The position numbers and the translations under genes are program-made. From Euglena gracilis (Eukaryota > Euglenida > Euglenophyceae > Euglenales): a stretch of 64,000 nucleotides of DNA. The stretch covers positions 93,996,406 to 94,060,405 of the forward strand of contig CP154956.1 in assembly GCA_039621445.1 (NCBI GenBank), read 5' to 3'. Below are positions 17,301-25,709 of this stretch, piece by piece; position 1 is the first letter of the stretch; the number at the start of each line of letters is the position of its first letter. The notes under the pieces are model-generated. The model had not been told where the DNA came from, did not search any database, and saw only the letters and a program-made list of their open reading frames with translations.

Positions 17301-19718
17301 ACAGGAGAAGCGGTCCCAATGGCCGAGGATGAACCTCAGCCTGCGGAACCCCCGGCACGGGAAACCCGTAGCCCGTCGGTCGTGATGCTGGACACTGTGG
17401 CGGAAACCGCCCAGCGCCCAGGATCACCGAGAGGTGAACTGACGCCTGTCCCACTGTCACCATCCTCGCTGGGTACGCCTGGCGGACCGACCCCTCCGCG
17501 GGAAAACCCGCCGGAGACGGTAACCCCTACGCCTGAGGTATTACGCCTCAAGCTTCCTGTCCCCGGGGAAATCCCGACGACAGAGGAGCCAGTGGAGGAG
17601 CCCACTTCAGGGGAAGGACCTGAACGGCGCCCCTCACTGGGCGGACGTGTACTCGGTGGTTTGCGATCACTGATCGCAGTTGTCACCCCACGTGGCACTG
17701 CAGCTAGTTCTTCCACTGCTGCGGCGGAAACGGCCCAGCCAGCGGACGAAACACCTGAAGCTGCAGCCATGGAGGAGGATGAACCTCCCCCAATGGCCCA
17801 AACGACACGGACGGAGGGCGAACCAACGACAACGTCAGTGGTGACAACGCTACCCGTGCCAGTGCAGGATGAACCTACATTAGCACCGGTAGCGGGATCA
17901 GAGGCACGGGATGAGCCCGTACCTCCACACACCGCGGTCACTGCACCGACGCGTGCGGGCACACGGACACCGGCACCTGAAAAACAGGCTGCACGGACAT
18001 CCATGCCCCCACCACAGACTCCGCCAACGCGAAGTGCAGCGGCGACGCCCACACCACCTTCCACGGCTGCTCCTGGGAAACCCACGAGCGCAGCGAAGGA
18101 ACGCGTAGGGCGACCCTCAGCTCGGGAAACCCCTGCTGAAGGTCAACGACGCTCGGTGTCGGGGAAAAGACCCCCGGCCCAGCCGTCACCACGCACCTGG
18201 TCAAGCAAGCGTGACGCCGAACGGCGACCCTCGGATGCTCCGGAAAGCGGAAGTCCGAAGGCCCCGGCCAAATCAAAACCCGGTGCCGCGCCTTGCAAAC
18301 CCTCACCTAAGACAGGTGATCAGCCCCCACCGAAAGGCGGTGGTGGTGCTGGAGGCCAGGGTGCATCTTCTTCTCGAGGATCAGCTTCGGGAGGAGGATT
18401 CACACAGGTCACATCATCCGGCTATGGGAAAACCTCACAGCCGAAACCACCTACGAAGGGGCAGGGAAAATCCCGCGCCTCTACGATTACGACACCTTCG
18501 GAAGGCGAAGTTGTCATCGACTGGAATGCGATGACTCAGGATGATCCTGAGACTCATGACCTGAAAAACAGGTACATGATGATCGAACATAAGCTGCGAA
18601 CAGACCAATGCCTCAATCGGTGGATTGAACCACTGTTCTGTCAAGGACGGAAATGGTCCTTTGACCAGAATGTCACCTGGAATTATTACAATTCCAGATC
18701 ACCACGTGTTTTGGCCCAATACTTTGGCGAGGAATTCCTCGTCGACAGAACATCGGAAAACCGATTTGTGTGGCTCTGCACTGTTTGCCACAGGATGTAC
18801 AACAGTGCCCCTGACTTGGGATTACCCCTCGTCCATGTGTGCAACCCTGTGGAGCGGAAATCGTTCCACAAGGATATGTACATACCCAACTGTGCCGCCT
18901 TGGTATGCGCCAAGTGCGTGGACAGTTGGACCCACAAGCACAATTTTAGCTACACGGACCGAGATGGTACGAATGTACCAGTACTCTGCGTCAACTGCCT
19001 GCGAGGTACCTTCTGGCACACTGCGGAAGGCGCAGTTCGCACAATCGTGCCGAGTGCCGAGAAGCCACTGGAGGAATACTCCACCTTGAACAAAAAGTTC
19101 AAGGACTTCTTCAAATATGCCAACCTCAAGCTCGACGACTACCGCCACACGGGAATGGCCCGTGGGTGGCAGATCGACAGTGGGGCGATACGCCTCGCTG
19201 CTGAGGAAGCAGGGGTAAGATTACCTTACCTCTGGGAGACAGCGGACAGGGAAAAGATACTTTTCCGCCTGTTCACAACCCAGGACCGAAACGGTCGCTG
19301 GTGCCTACCACAATGGCCACCCGAAAAACACGGGATGACCTGGAAGGACTGGCTAGGGGCCGTATTGCGACCCCATACAGTCCGGGCGGAATGCGCCTAC
19401 CACGTTCCCATCGACTTCCACCCGGGGAATGCCCCGCAGGTGTCAGCCAATCACCCTCGGAGAAACTACTTCATCTGGCCAGCGACTTTGCCCAGGAAAT
19501 TCTGGGAGAAGCTGCAGTGGTTTCTCGCGGAAAGAGCGAGTGCCACCAAGCAGACAGTACCCGAAGGATGGGTTCGGGACTGGATCGCACCTGATTTCGA
19601 CTACGACTCGCCAGAAACCTGGCTTGTCGACAGGCCACAGCCACCACAATTCCAGATGGTCCTTGTGGAAGATCCCTTGGACTCCCGCCATGACTATTGG
19701 CGGCTGGAGCGGATGTAA
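14322..19718 (+). CDS. Element B ORF3: large protein of unknown function with two Cys-rich zones
   Basis: I do not recognise this protein. The frame is open from 14229; the first ATG (14322) gives 1,798 residues. The N-terminal third is Pro/Arg/Glu rich and probably disordered. About residues 488-548 hold a (KG)n run and three GKGGK-type repeats. Residues about 550-905 look globular and carry CRFC (738-741) with HQC (776-778). Residues 925-1395 are again Pro/Ser/Thr rich. The C-terminal 400 residues look globular with C1486, C1489, H1505, C1507, C1529, C1532, C1556 and C1559, a spacing that could bind two zinc ions in a RING- or PHD-like way. I see no signal peptide, membrane span or retroviral Env feature. 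Position and acceptor suggest separate expression. An intact 5.4-kb frame in a young element implies selection. Confidence 0.75.
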   Translation: MLPGGRDSGGGPPYHPTTHPQPDQYAYRYGTQPPARTAAQGNPEASSSSRMTQMPAEARPSQPSGSRRLPPYAGVMIHRTAETMNRVMRMSANPAPDQLTQALWDDHCRKVLTIANTPPALWCMCAQATMTGLVYYTDPDASGFAADITMRDLGVEVPPQVARQVPPVGTYTAHFRAHSPGLPDEETVEAPVRSEHPRVKESIFRRDYPAQEPVSQYTVSGDYPQETPSPQDQYVYPPQPHTTIPDPIPRRPAAGNPPPTSDSARSARPREAAAAPRAAPVPPARDEPVNPWTGRPFETEEDRQQYEYAVTIQRQIARRPPVSAGQGYPARRMTREERQQYDAAVSALTGVPAPSRLSQPARQRDVAVAEAPPARPTSSAAGKRDRGPENLTPQPQRRSPRSENPPAAMRVDAEEEAPPAPDVTAERARRETRPSPVAPVYSNRGDAEQEFARTPSTESVTYPVYTEEDPEYWEYWDPYRATIEWLSNTKGKGKGKGKGKGKGKGQEKGGKAPSGKGGKPAGPPPGKGGKSAGPPAGKGGKAAEPSKTKDYDADQLFDYLDEIWPKIDQDLEKYTRAGNVIHRPPEAVLAVVQDRMHDHCKRFIYSTELHPFEGYPHSDEMVLDQMSGFWELWFWLGYPCQNFGIFTDRNGLTYIDCLNTCEDDETFVAQLKEIFNHMYSVSALGIQWKYYPLPEKLQAQAAVMFTNNLQVFLDSMYGMLFKVLDVDLAYPQRYKLECRFCKEVHIVDFWGFGERGKPPPTAENAGSPPTRRFLLHQCRKPQIGTQDRKVLKQHRQKIFLLQQYWHRAWITYVLEVYIYFLEQMTTDVDIHRKWIPRGYTEVDARPYDPDRRRINLRPDWTGAEIGLREHLQTQFGEILDWQEFEVFFAPRELSQPRYAVPLPAFLEETGEYGMGEARRSQWEDLCLINEDEPQPPPGSWVRASWPPPYPNSDRSESISFFRLSNAQGCYRSREDPRSAAQLHTEESPPEAEETGEAVPMAEDEPQPAEPPARETRSPSVVMLDTVAETAQRPGSPRGELTPVPLSPSSLGTPGGPTPPRENPPETVTPTPEVLRLKLPVPGEIPTTEEPVEEPTSGEGPERRPSLGGRVLGGLRSLIAVVTPRGTAASSSTAAAETAQPADETPEAAAMEEDEPPPMAQTTRTEGEPTTTSVVTTLPVPVQDEPTLAPVAGSEARDEPVPPHTAVTAPTRAGTRTPAPEKQAARTSMPPPQTPPTRSAAATPTPPSTAAPGKPTSAAKERVGRPSARETPAEGQRRSVSGKRPPAQPSPRTWSSKRDAERRPSDAPESGSPKAPAKSKPGAAPCKPSPKTGDQPPPKGGGGAGGQGASSSRGSASGGGFTQVTSSGYGKTSQPKPPTKGQGKSRASTITTPSEGEVVIDWNAMTQDDPETHDLKNRYMMIEHKLRTDQCLNRWIEPLFCQGRKWSFDQNVTWNYYNSRSPRVLAQYFGEEFLVDRTSENRFVWLCTVCHRMYNSAPDLGLPLVHVCNPVERKSFHKDMYIPNCAALVCAKCVDSWTHKHNFSYTDRDGTNVPVLCVNCLRGTFWHTAEGAVRTIVPSAEKPLEEYSTLNKKFKDFFKYANLKLDDYRHTGMARGWQIDSGAIRLAAEEAGVRLPYLWETADREKILFRLFTTQDRNGRWCLPQWPPEKHGMTWKDWLGAVLRPHTVRAECAYHVPIDFHPGNAPQVSANHPRRNYFIWPATLPRKFWEKLQWFLAERASATKQTVPEGWVRDWIAPDFDYDSPETWLVDRPQPPQFQMVLVEDPLDSRHDYWRLERM

Positions 19719-19735
19719 TGCCGAAACGGCATTAC
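19715..19735 (+). other. Nine-bp AAA-loop hairpin covering the ORF3 stop
   Basis: GTAATGCCG-AAA-CGGCATTAC, a perfect stem whose 5' arm includes the TAA stop (19716-19718). It may be a termination, RNA stability or packaging structure. It belongs to the hairpin family found all through element B. Confidence 0.65.
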
Positions 19736-20599
19736 CAAGCCCATGTAAGGTAAGCGCCTTCATGGAGCTCATACACTATATATATACACTGGAAGCGGAA
19801 ATCGCTAAACAGCCCTGGGATGAACCTGGGTCTGTGTCCCTCAGCGCTCTGGATGGAAGCATCCAAGAGCCCCCCCCCCCTGCCAACCCATTATACCAGT
19901 GACCATGCGGACGGAAACCGTCTGCGGGAGGTAATCGCCTCTTATTGCGTCGTGAAGGAGCTACTGCTGTGAAGACCTTGGCAGCCGGGAAACCTGGCAA
20001 GCCGTTAAGTGACGCACAGCACACAGCGCGCACGCCGTAATAATAGGCCAACTTGTCACTTTTCAGCCCTAAGGCCCTTAAGGCTGCCAGACAGCAAAAA
20101 TTCTGTTCTGGCCTAAGCCAGCCCCCCTCTCCTCCCTACTTTCCCCCCACCCCCGCAAAGCTGTCGCCGGCAGTCGGTTTTGTAAGTAGGCTTTTGTTTC
20201 CTAGTGCGGATATGACCGCCTAGGAGCCTTATCCGGGTATGACCAGGATAAGAGCCTGCCCCCCCCCTTCCACACCTCTCCCTTGGGTTTTCAGCGAATC
20301 GCTTGACCAACCCCGCGTGCCTTTGGCACACCCAAACTGGGTGGATGGGACACTTTGTCAGGAAACCTGCCAAGCCCCGTTTCCCACAGTGGGCTTTTAC
20401 ACACCCCACCTAAGCCGAAACGGCTAATAGGTAACCGCGAAACGCGGCTAACCTTTTGCGCGTTTTTGGGCTTTGGGTGGATGCCACTGTGCGGAAAGGA
20501 GAGACACCGAATGGAGAAGTGAACCCCACCTGGGGCAGCGTCAGATATCCTGACTGGACTGGGAAACCCTGGTCCATGAAGGAAATCGGGCGTAGCCCT
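19719..20599 (+). other. 3' untranslated region of element B, hairpin rich
   Basis: No convincing ORF. Many short inverted repeats: GACGG-AAA-CCGTC near 19910, CCTAG/CTAGG around GCGG-ATATGA-CCGC near 20203, CTTATCC/GGATAAG near 20228-20252, AGCCG-AAA-CGGCT and CCGCG-AAA-CGCGG near 20412-20450. Two neighbouring hairpins share a TATGACC loop side. The function is unknown. Confidence 0.55.
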
Positions 20600-20609
20600 G
20601 GGAGGGGGA
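20600..20609 (+). other. Polypurine tract of element B
   Basis: GGGAGGGGGA directly abuts the 3' LTR (TGTGTACC), the usual site of plus-strand DNA priming. Confidence 0.85.
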
Positions 20610-21038
20610 TGTGTACCAGGCACGTCCCAGCTCTGTAGGATATCTGCAGAGTGGGTTCTGTGACGGTCGCACCACTGTGGAAACCCACAGCTGGTAAGAT
20701 CGTGGCAGACCCTTCTGGGATCTGCCCCTGGACACGTCAGCACTTTTCTCTCCTTCCCCCACAGGTGGTATTCTTTACTGTCATCAACTCCAAGTTTCAC
20801 CATTGGTTTTTTCAGAGGGAAAAACCCTCAGAACAATCAACTTTGATCTCAGAAGAAAACTTCTGAATCTTTGCTTTGTGCTTTGCTTCTTGGGGAATTG
20901 GGAAGAAAAGGGGAAAACCACTTTTCGTTACTCCAAAGACTTTTCCCTACCATAAGTAGGCTGCGCACCAAGGCGAAAGCGAAAGGCTTTTACAGAAAGT
21001 TCCAAAAAGGGGAAAAGGGAAAGCTTTGGACGTACACT
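20610..21038 (+). repeat. 3' LTR of element B
   Basis: Same length as the 5' LTR and 426 of 429 positions identical. Followed directly by the GTTTG duplication. The low divergence implies a recent insertion. Confidence 0.95.
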
Positions 21039-21043
21039 GTTTG
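21039..21043 (+). repeat. Target-site duplication GTTTG (right)
   Basis: Copy of 4286-4290. Merging the two copies restores one continuous Gag-protease frame of element A, which confirms the size and position. Confidence 0.9.
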
Positions 21044-22174
21044 TGAGGATGGGGGTGAACTTTTCTCCTTTGCTTTGGCTTTTCTTTCCTCTTTTTGTTT
21101 TGTCCAACATTTGTCCTCATAATGACCTTTCTTCCCACAAAACTTGCACCAAAGAGAAACAGAAAACTGAGGGGGTCCAGGTTGGTTGGGCAGACTTTGC
21201 ACACCTTGTACATGGGAAAAACCCTTGCCTTTGCTCTTGCCTTTGGCATGACCACTTCCTTTGCCTTTGGGGTAAACTCCTTTGCCTTTTCCTTTGCCTT
21301 GCACCTGGGAAAACCCTGAAGGCTTGGAAGATGAAGAAACCTGGGAATCAACCATGGGCAAGTCTCCTTGGGATTTTTGTGGCTGGGGTGTTTCCTGGAG
21401 AGTATGCAGCGAAATTTTCTTTTGAAGATGACGTTCCAACCAATCTTCTTGGGCCTTTTCCAGCAAGCAAACTTTCAAGTCCTCGTAGGTTTCTGTCCTC
21501 CTTTTGTAGTACCTGTCTTGTCTCAACTCAGAAAACATCTTGGGGTGAATTTTCTTGGAGAGGTAGAGGTACTTTTCCTGGTCTCCCAAAGCTCCCTTTG
21601 ACATTCTGGCTGTCACCTCCTCAAACTCAACCAACAACCTTTTCACTGTGGCTGGGTCTGGGGTGGCTGAAAGGGACTGGAGATGGTCAAGGGACTCCCG
21701 AAGCGTAAGGTCGTTCTCGAGCTTCGGAAACAGTTGGGACAATGCCAAAAGCACTTTGTCAAGCTGGGGCTGCTCCTCAACAACCTTTTCAACAACCTTT
21801 CTGTACTTGGGAACAACACATTGGATGAGCCAATCCAACTGGAAAGCTTCTGGGGCACTTTTCACACCAGAAAGACGCAACCAACGTTCAAACTCTTTCA
21901 AAAAGGCTTCAAGGTCCGAACCATCAAACGAAGGCAACGGGATAGGAGGAAGTTTGGCTGTCACAGAACTTTCTTTCAAATCCAAGCTACCCTTGAACTT
22001 CTCAATCCTCTTCTCCCAAAAAGAGTGGGGTGTGAACGGGGAAACGAGAGGGGTTGACGAGTCCTTGGACTCGTGGCCGAAGACTCTGAGCTCGAGGTCC
22101 TTCAGCTTCTCCTCGATGTCCTGTAGAGTGGACTGATGCTCAGGCTCTTGTTCAGGCGGTGGTGACTCAGTCAT
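21044..22174 (-). CDS. Element A Gag (C-terminal junction interrupted by element B)
   Basis: About 377 residues from ATG 22174 on the minus strand, up to the insertion point. The first 60 residues are acidic with a short coiled coil. The middle (SFDGSDLEAFLKEFERWLRL and following) has the look of a Ty3 capsid domain. A Lys-Gly-rich stretch (QGKGKGKGVYPKGKG) precedes a CX2CX4HX4C zinc knuckle, CKFCGKKGHYEDKC. After the knuckle the natural frame ran on into protease (4285-3877). The insertion instead adds about 20 foreign residues encoded in the LTR before a stop. Gag itself has no other break, so element A was probably not very old when element B landed. Confidence 0.85.
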
Positions 22175-22466
22175 GGCGGCTCACAGGCTCACGCTATGGC
22201 TTTTCACACTTGAGAGGGTTCTCTTTCTTTGTCTCTCCCCGGGGGTGGGCTTTGTCCGGCTGGCCTTAGTAAAAAGCTTTGACTGGGGGCCTACCACAAA
22301 GGAGTGGGTCAGACCGGGTCCAGTCAGGCGGTCAGAGGGAAGGTCAGAGCAGCTCCTCGGCGGCTCACTTCTCCTGTTGTTGTTCTGGGCGGTGTCGTTC
22401 CTCCGACGACTTCCGACGACAGCAACGGCCACGGGTAGGATAGGACAGCAGGTCGAGGTTCAGGAT
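22175..22466 (-). other. Leader of element A
   Basis: Stretch between primer site and Gag ATG on the minus strand. No ORF of note and no hairpin family like that in element B. Confidence 0.5.
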
Positions 22467-22481
22467 GCCTTTCTGCTACCA
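22467..22481 (-). other. Primer binding site of element A
   Basis: The minus strand reads TGGTAGCAGAAAGGC from 22481. Its first ten bases equal the element B site and match the initiator-Met tRNA 3' end. It marks the inner edge of the element A 5' LTR. Confidence 0.8.
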
Positions 22482-22800
22482 ATTGTAAAGCTTTTTGTCC
22501 TTCTTCTTCTTGGACTCAGCTTTGTAGGATCTTTTTCGAACTCTCCTTTTTTGTCGAACTTTTGTCCTTCGTGGCGCTTTTACTTCCAAACCATAAGCAC
22601 AAAACACATTTTGTACCAAAGCTTCAAGGCCAGCCTGTGCACAAAGGTAAGATATGTACACCAAAAGTTCCGACACATCACAGTAGGAATGTTGCTGGGT
22701 ATGGTTGGGCGGTTGGTGGGGGGGGGGGTTGGGGAAGACTCCTTTGTGGAAGGCCCCCCCCCATAAAGCACACATAGGCCAATTGTGAGTGGTTCTTGCA
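22482..22800 (-). repeat. Part of the element A 5' LTR (outer end unresolved)
   Basis: Directly upstream of the primer site on the minus strand; the LTR end reads AAGCTTTACAAT. The outer end must lie before the DIRS repeat modules begin near 22.9 kb. The partner LTR is outside the window, so the border cannot be set by comparison. It includes a TTCTTCTTCTT stretch and a G10 run near 22720-22729. Confidence 0.5.
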
Positions 22801-22914
22801 CCTTTCTTCAATGAGCAAGGGGGGTCTCTTTCATCCACTGCCCAAGGGAGGTCAGGGGGGGGAAGGTAGCCAAAGCCACCTTTTCAGGCTTTTGAAGGCA
22901 CATTTTCTTTTACG

Positions 22915-23220
22915 GAGCAAGGCATGGCCTCACAAGGTCTTTGTGCTTCGCCCTCGGTTTCCCCTCCTTCCTGGCCGGTTTTCCTCGAGGGAGTACGAAA
23001 AATTGCCCTGGCAAGCCAAAATCCTACCCATTCTTGTCCATTTTAACCCATTTTTGCACCCCACGCGAGAAACCGCTTCCGTCCAGTTTGACGGTTGACG
23101 GGGGGGGCCAATTTGGACGGACACCTCTGGCTCCGCACTTTGCCCTTGTGAGGCCATGCCTTGCTCGCCGGCGGTGTTGTGTGATTGTTGCGCGTTGGGT
23201 TAGGACTCCCTGCTTAGTGC
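22915..23220 (+). repeat. Left repeat modules of the DIRS-like element
   Basis: The stretch at 22918-22995 (GGCATGGCCTCACAAGGTC to CTCGAGGGAGTACG) returns inverted at about 26092-26200 and direct at about 26411-26485. The stretch at about 23147-23221 (GAGGCCATGCCTTGCTCGCC to CTGCTTAGTGCC) returns inverted at 26349-26423. This mixture of inverted and direct copies fits DIRS termini and internal complementary region. Confidence 0.6.
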
Positions 23221-23397
23221 CCTTTTTCGCCGGAGTTGGCTGCTTCCTAAATTGCCCTTCGACACCCAGAAGAAAGGAGAACACCTCAACTCAAGACTAC
23301 GAAGTGACCAAAGAAAGTTCAAGTCAAATTCTAATTCCAGAACGAGAACAACCAGCCGAATATCAAACTTCAAAAAAAAATTCGGCAACTGACTTCA

Positions 23398-24150
23398 ATG
23401 AAAGATGACTTGGGGAAGAAATTGGTATTACGACGAGAAGCAGCGGTGGCCGCAGCAGCTGTAGAACCTGGAGATGCGGACAAGCCGTGGCAAGCTGTGG
23501 TCACTCCTTCCCCACCCCTCTCAGAAATTTCACAACAGCCAAACCCCCCCAGTGACCACAGCCATTGGCAGACAGTGGTCAGGAATTGCAGAAAGGGGAA
23601 AGGACCAATGGCCCCAGGCCCTCCAAGGCCCAGGGCCCAGCCCAGACAGGACTTCCAGGGCCAAGTGCCCTTACAATTCAAAATACCAGCCAGAAATTCA
23701 GGCCAGAGGGCCAGAGCCCAAATGGGCAGATGGAACCAAGGCCAAGGGGGAGATCATCACAGAGGCCATGGCGGCCAGTATTTCAAGTCAACCCCCACTG
23801 GGAGAGGTCATCCAAAAGGTCTGCAAAAAATCTCTTTTCAAAAAGTCTTTTCCACATTCCCCACAAAGGGGCAGGGTCAATGCCCCCCAATATTTCAATT
23901 GGGCATGGAAGCCAAGGACAGAGAAAGATGCCCAAGACCCAAGGGGGGTCAGGACCATTCAACAAGGGCACGGGACCCTTTCAAAGCAGGGCCATGGCGG
24001 CCAATATCTGCTGGGCCACGACGGCATTCCCCAGGCCATGGAGGCCACACACCAGGGCCATGGCGGCCATTTATTTTCAAGCCCGCTGGGCTCATTATGC
24101 ACAGGCCACTGGGGCCAGAAGCTAAGGGGCATCCCCACAGGGCTCTTTAA
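23398..24150 (+). pseudogene. Possible ORF1 remnant of the DIRS-like element
   Basis: A frame from ATG 23398 gives PWQAVVTPSPPL, WQTVVRNCRKGKGP and a Pro/Gln/Gly-rich tail with GHGGQY-type repeats caused by repeated GCCATGGCGGCC. All three plus frames stay open for long stretches here, so the frame choice is uncertain. Its position between the left repeats and the pol remnant suits a Gag-like first ORF. No zinc knuckle is seen. Confidence 0.35.
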
Positions 24151-24365
24151 ATAAATCAGCAGCCCCAGGAGGAAGAGGGAACCCCAGTTTCCCTCAAGGA
24201 GGATGAGGTGGAAGGGGGAGAACCCCTAACAGCATTTACGCTTCTTCATTCCAAAGTGAATTTGTAAAGGGGGGGACCCTCAGAGGCCCCCCTATCGTAT
24301 GGCAGCCAACCACATCAACAGCAAGGAGGCCAGTTAGGCAACACAGGGGCAGTAAGCCCTATGGT

Positions 24366-25347
24366 ATGGAACTCAACAACAAGATCCTCCAGAGAGAGTG
24401 TGAGGAGAGAGGGAGAGCATGCACGCACATCCCCCCAGAATCATTTAACTTTGCAAAATGCTCAATCCCTGGGGGCTCCAAGGGCTGTCCCATGTCCAAC
24501 AACCCTAACCCAGCCCCCCCAAAATCCATTGCTGGAGAAGATAAATGCAAACGAGAAACAATTGGGAGACACCCCCTGCATCAAAGACTCCAAAAGAGCA
24601 TAAAATGGTGGCAGAAAAATGCACCCCCAGCAATCTGTCAGCTCATCAAGGATGGCATTCAACCCCCCTGGGTAAACCCCCCCAAATTGTCCACCCACCC
24701 AAAGACCAGAGCCAACCTGTATTTGAATCAGGCAGAGAAAATTCTTCTGGACTACGAAAAAACTGGTTCACTAAAATGAGTGGGGAATTCAAAAACCCAG
24801 CATTTAATCCCCTGGTTTTTGATATCAAAACCAGAAGGGGGGGCAAACAGACTTATTTGCCTCCCCAGGCAACAAAAAAACTGCCCAAATTTGTGGCCAG
24901 GTGGCCCCATTGGGAGGCCACAGCAGTGGATGCATTACAATGCCCACTGGACAACATCGGGGGACTTTATGCCAACCCCCCTTGGTCAATAATTCAAAAT
25001 TTTCTGGCCAGACTGAAAGCATTTCCCCACACCAAAGTTTGATGGTCACCCCCTTTTGGGATTCAGCCACATGGTGGCCCCAATTAATAAGGATGAAGGT
25101 TCCAGGGACCCCCTGCCTGAAAATCACCCCCTACAGGGGCACGTTCAAAAACTGCAGGGAGGAAAAAATGCCACCCCCTTCTTTGCATGATTTGCTCAGG
25201 CAAATACTGGAGTGGAAACAAATACAAAATAAGACCATTGAAGATTTCCTGGGAAGAAACCCCTGTCTAAAACGGTATCAAAGTGCTTTCACACTGATAT
25301 GGGCACTTTTGCAAAAGATGGAGGTACCCCCCCTACCAAGTGGCTGA
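24366..25347 (+). pseudogene. DIRS-like pol remnant with NPPW methyltransferase-like segment
   Basis: Frame segments join in order: LIKDGIQPPWVNPPK (one frame, stop at 24777-24779), LPKFVARWPHWEATAVDAL and GGLYANPPWSIIQNFLARLK (second frame, to 25042), then VTPFWDSATWWPQLIRMK and RQILEWKQIQNKTIEDFL (third frame, to 25347). The VDAL, NPPW, FWDSATWWPQL spacing is that of the Dam-like domain of DIRS pol. Catalytic RT blocks are not recognisable. At least two frame changes. Confidence 0.5.
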
Positions 25348-25709
25348 CGCTTTGGTACAATTATTTCAATTTTCTAAGGCCCAGCACGTAATGCTATGCT
25401 TTTGATTCCTGGGTTTGGTGGACTCAGATTCCACACCATGTTGGCACCTTACAAGAGGCTCTGGAACCAAAATCTGGAAAAATATGGTGCATTTTAGGAT
25501 CCCCTCCCAATTCTCCTGGGGCTGGCCAAGGCCCCCTTTCCCACTGATATGTGTACATTGCGTACACAACATATTTTTTGCACACGAATCCTCTGTTTAT
25601 ACAGATCTTCAGATTTGGAGAGGATCAAACGCACAACCAGTGTGTTGGGCAAGGCGCCCTATATTAAAATTATGCGTAGAGGCCAAAATTCCACAAATGG
25701 GAAAGAGTT

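Larger units (their letters stand above)
4291..21038 (+). mobile_element. Element B: 16.7-kb young Ty3/gypsy chromovirus with a large third ORF
   Basis: Two 429-bp LTRs (4291-4719 and 20610-21038) differ at three positions only. They begin TGTGTAC and end GTACACT, and a GTTTG duplication flanks the pair. A primer site follows the 5' LTR and a polypurine tract precedes the 3' LTR. The inside holds Gag (ORF1), Pol (ORF2: protease, RT, RNase H, D,D35E integrase, GPY/F module, chromodomain) and a 5.4-kb ORF3 of unknown nature. Most Ty3 elements are 5-8 kb, so this one is very large. A TAA in Pol and a C9 frame change in Gag may disable this copy. The element is dense in short inverted repeats with A-rich loops. 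Confidence 0.95.
1..22800 (-). mobile_element. Element A: decayed Ty3/gypsy-like LTR retrotransposon, split by element B
   Basis: Read on the minus strand the order is LTR end, primer site, Gag, protease, an NPPF module, reverse transcriptase, RNase H and integrase with a GPY module, which is the Ty3/gypsy order. Element B (4291-21038) interrupts it. The 3' end runs off the left edge, so its 3' LTR is not visible, and the outer end of its 5' LTR could not be fixed (before about 22.9 kb). Pol carries in-frame stops at 2875-2877 and 913-915 and frame changes near 3905-3915, 3655-3690, 2250-2270 and 1975-1990, so this copy cannot make a full Pol. Gag is still open. It lacks the hairpin-rich texture of element B, so the two belong to different families. 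Confidence 0.85.

Noticed and set aside
14322-19718. ORF3 as a retroviral-type envelope protein
   Set aside because: No signal peptide, transmembrane span or fusion-like segment; long disordered and Cys-rich zones instead.
19776-20410. Minus-strand frames in the element B 3' region
   Set aside because: No protein features, and they overlap hairpin-rich untranslated sequence.
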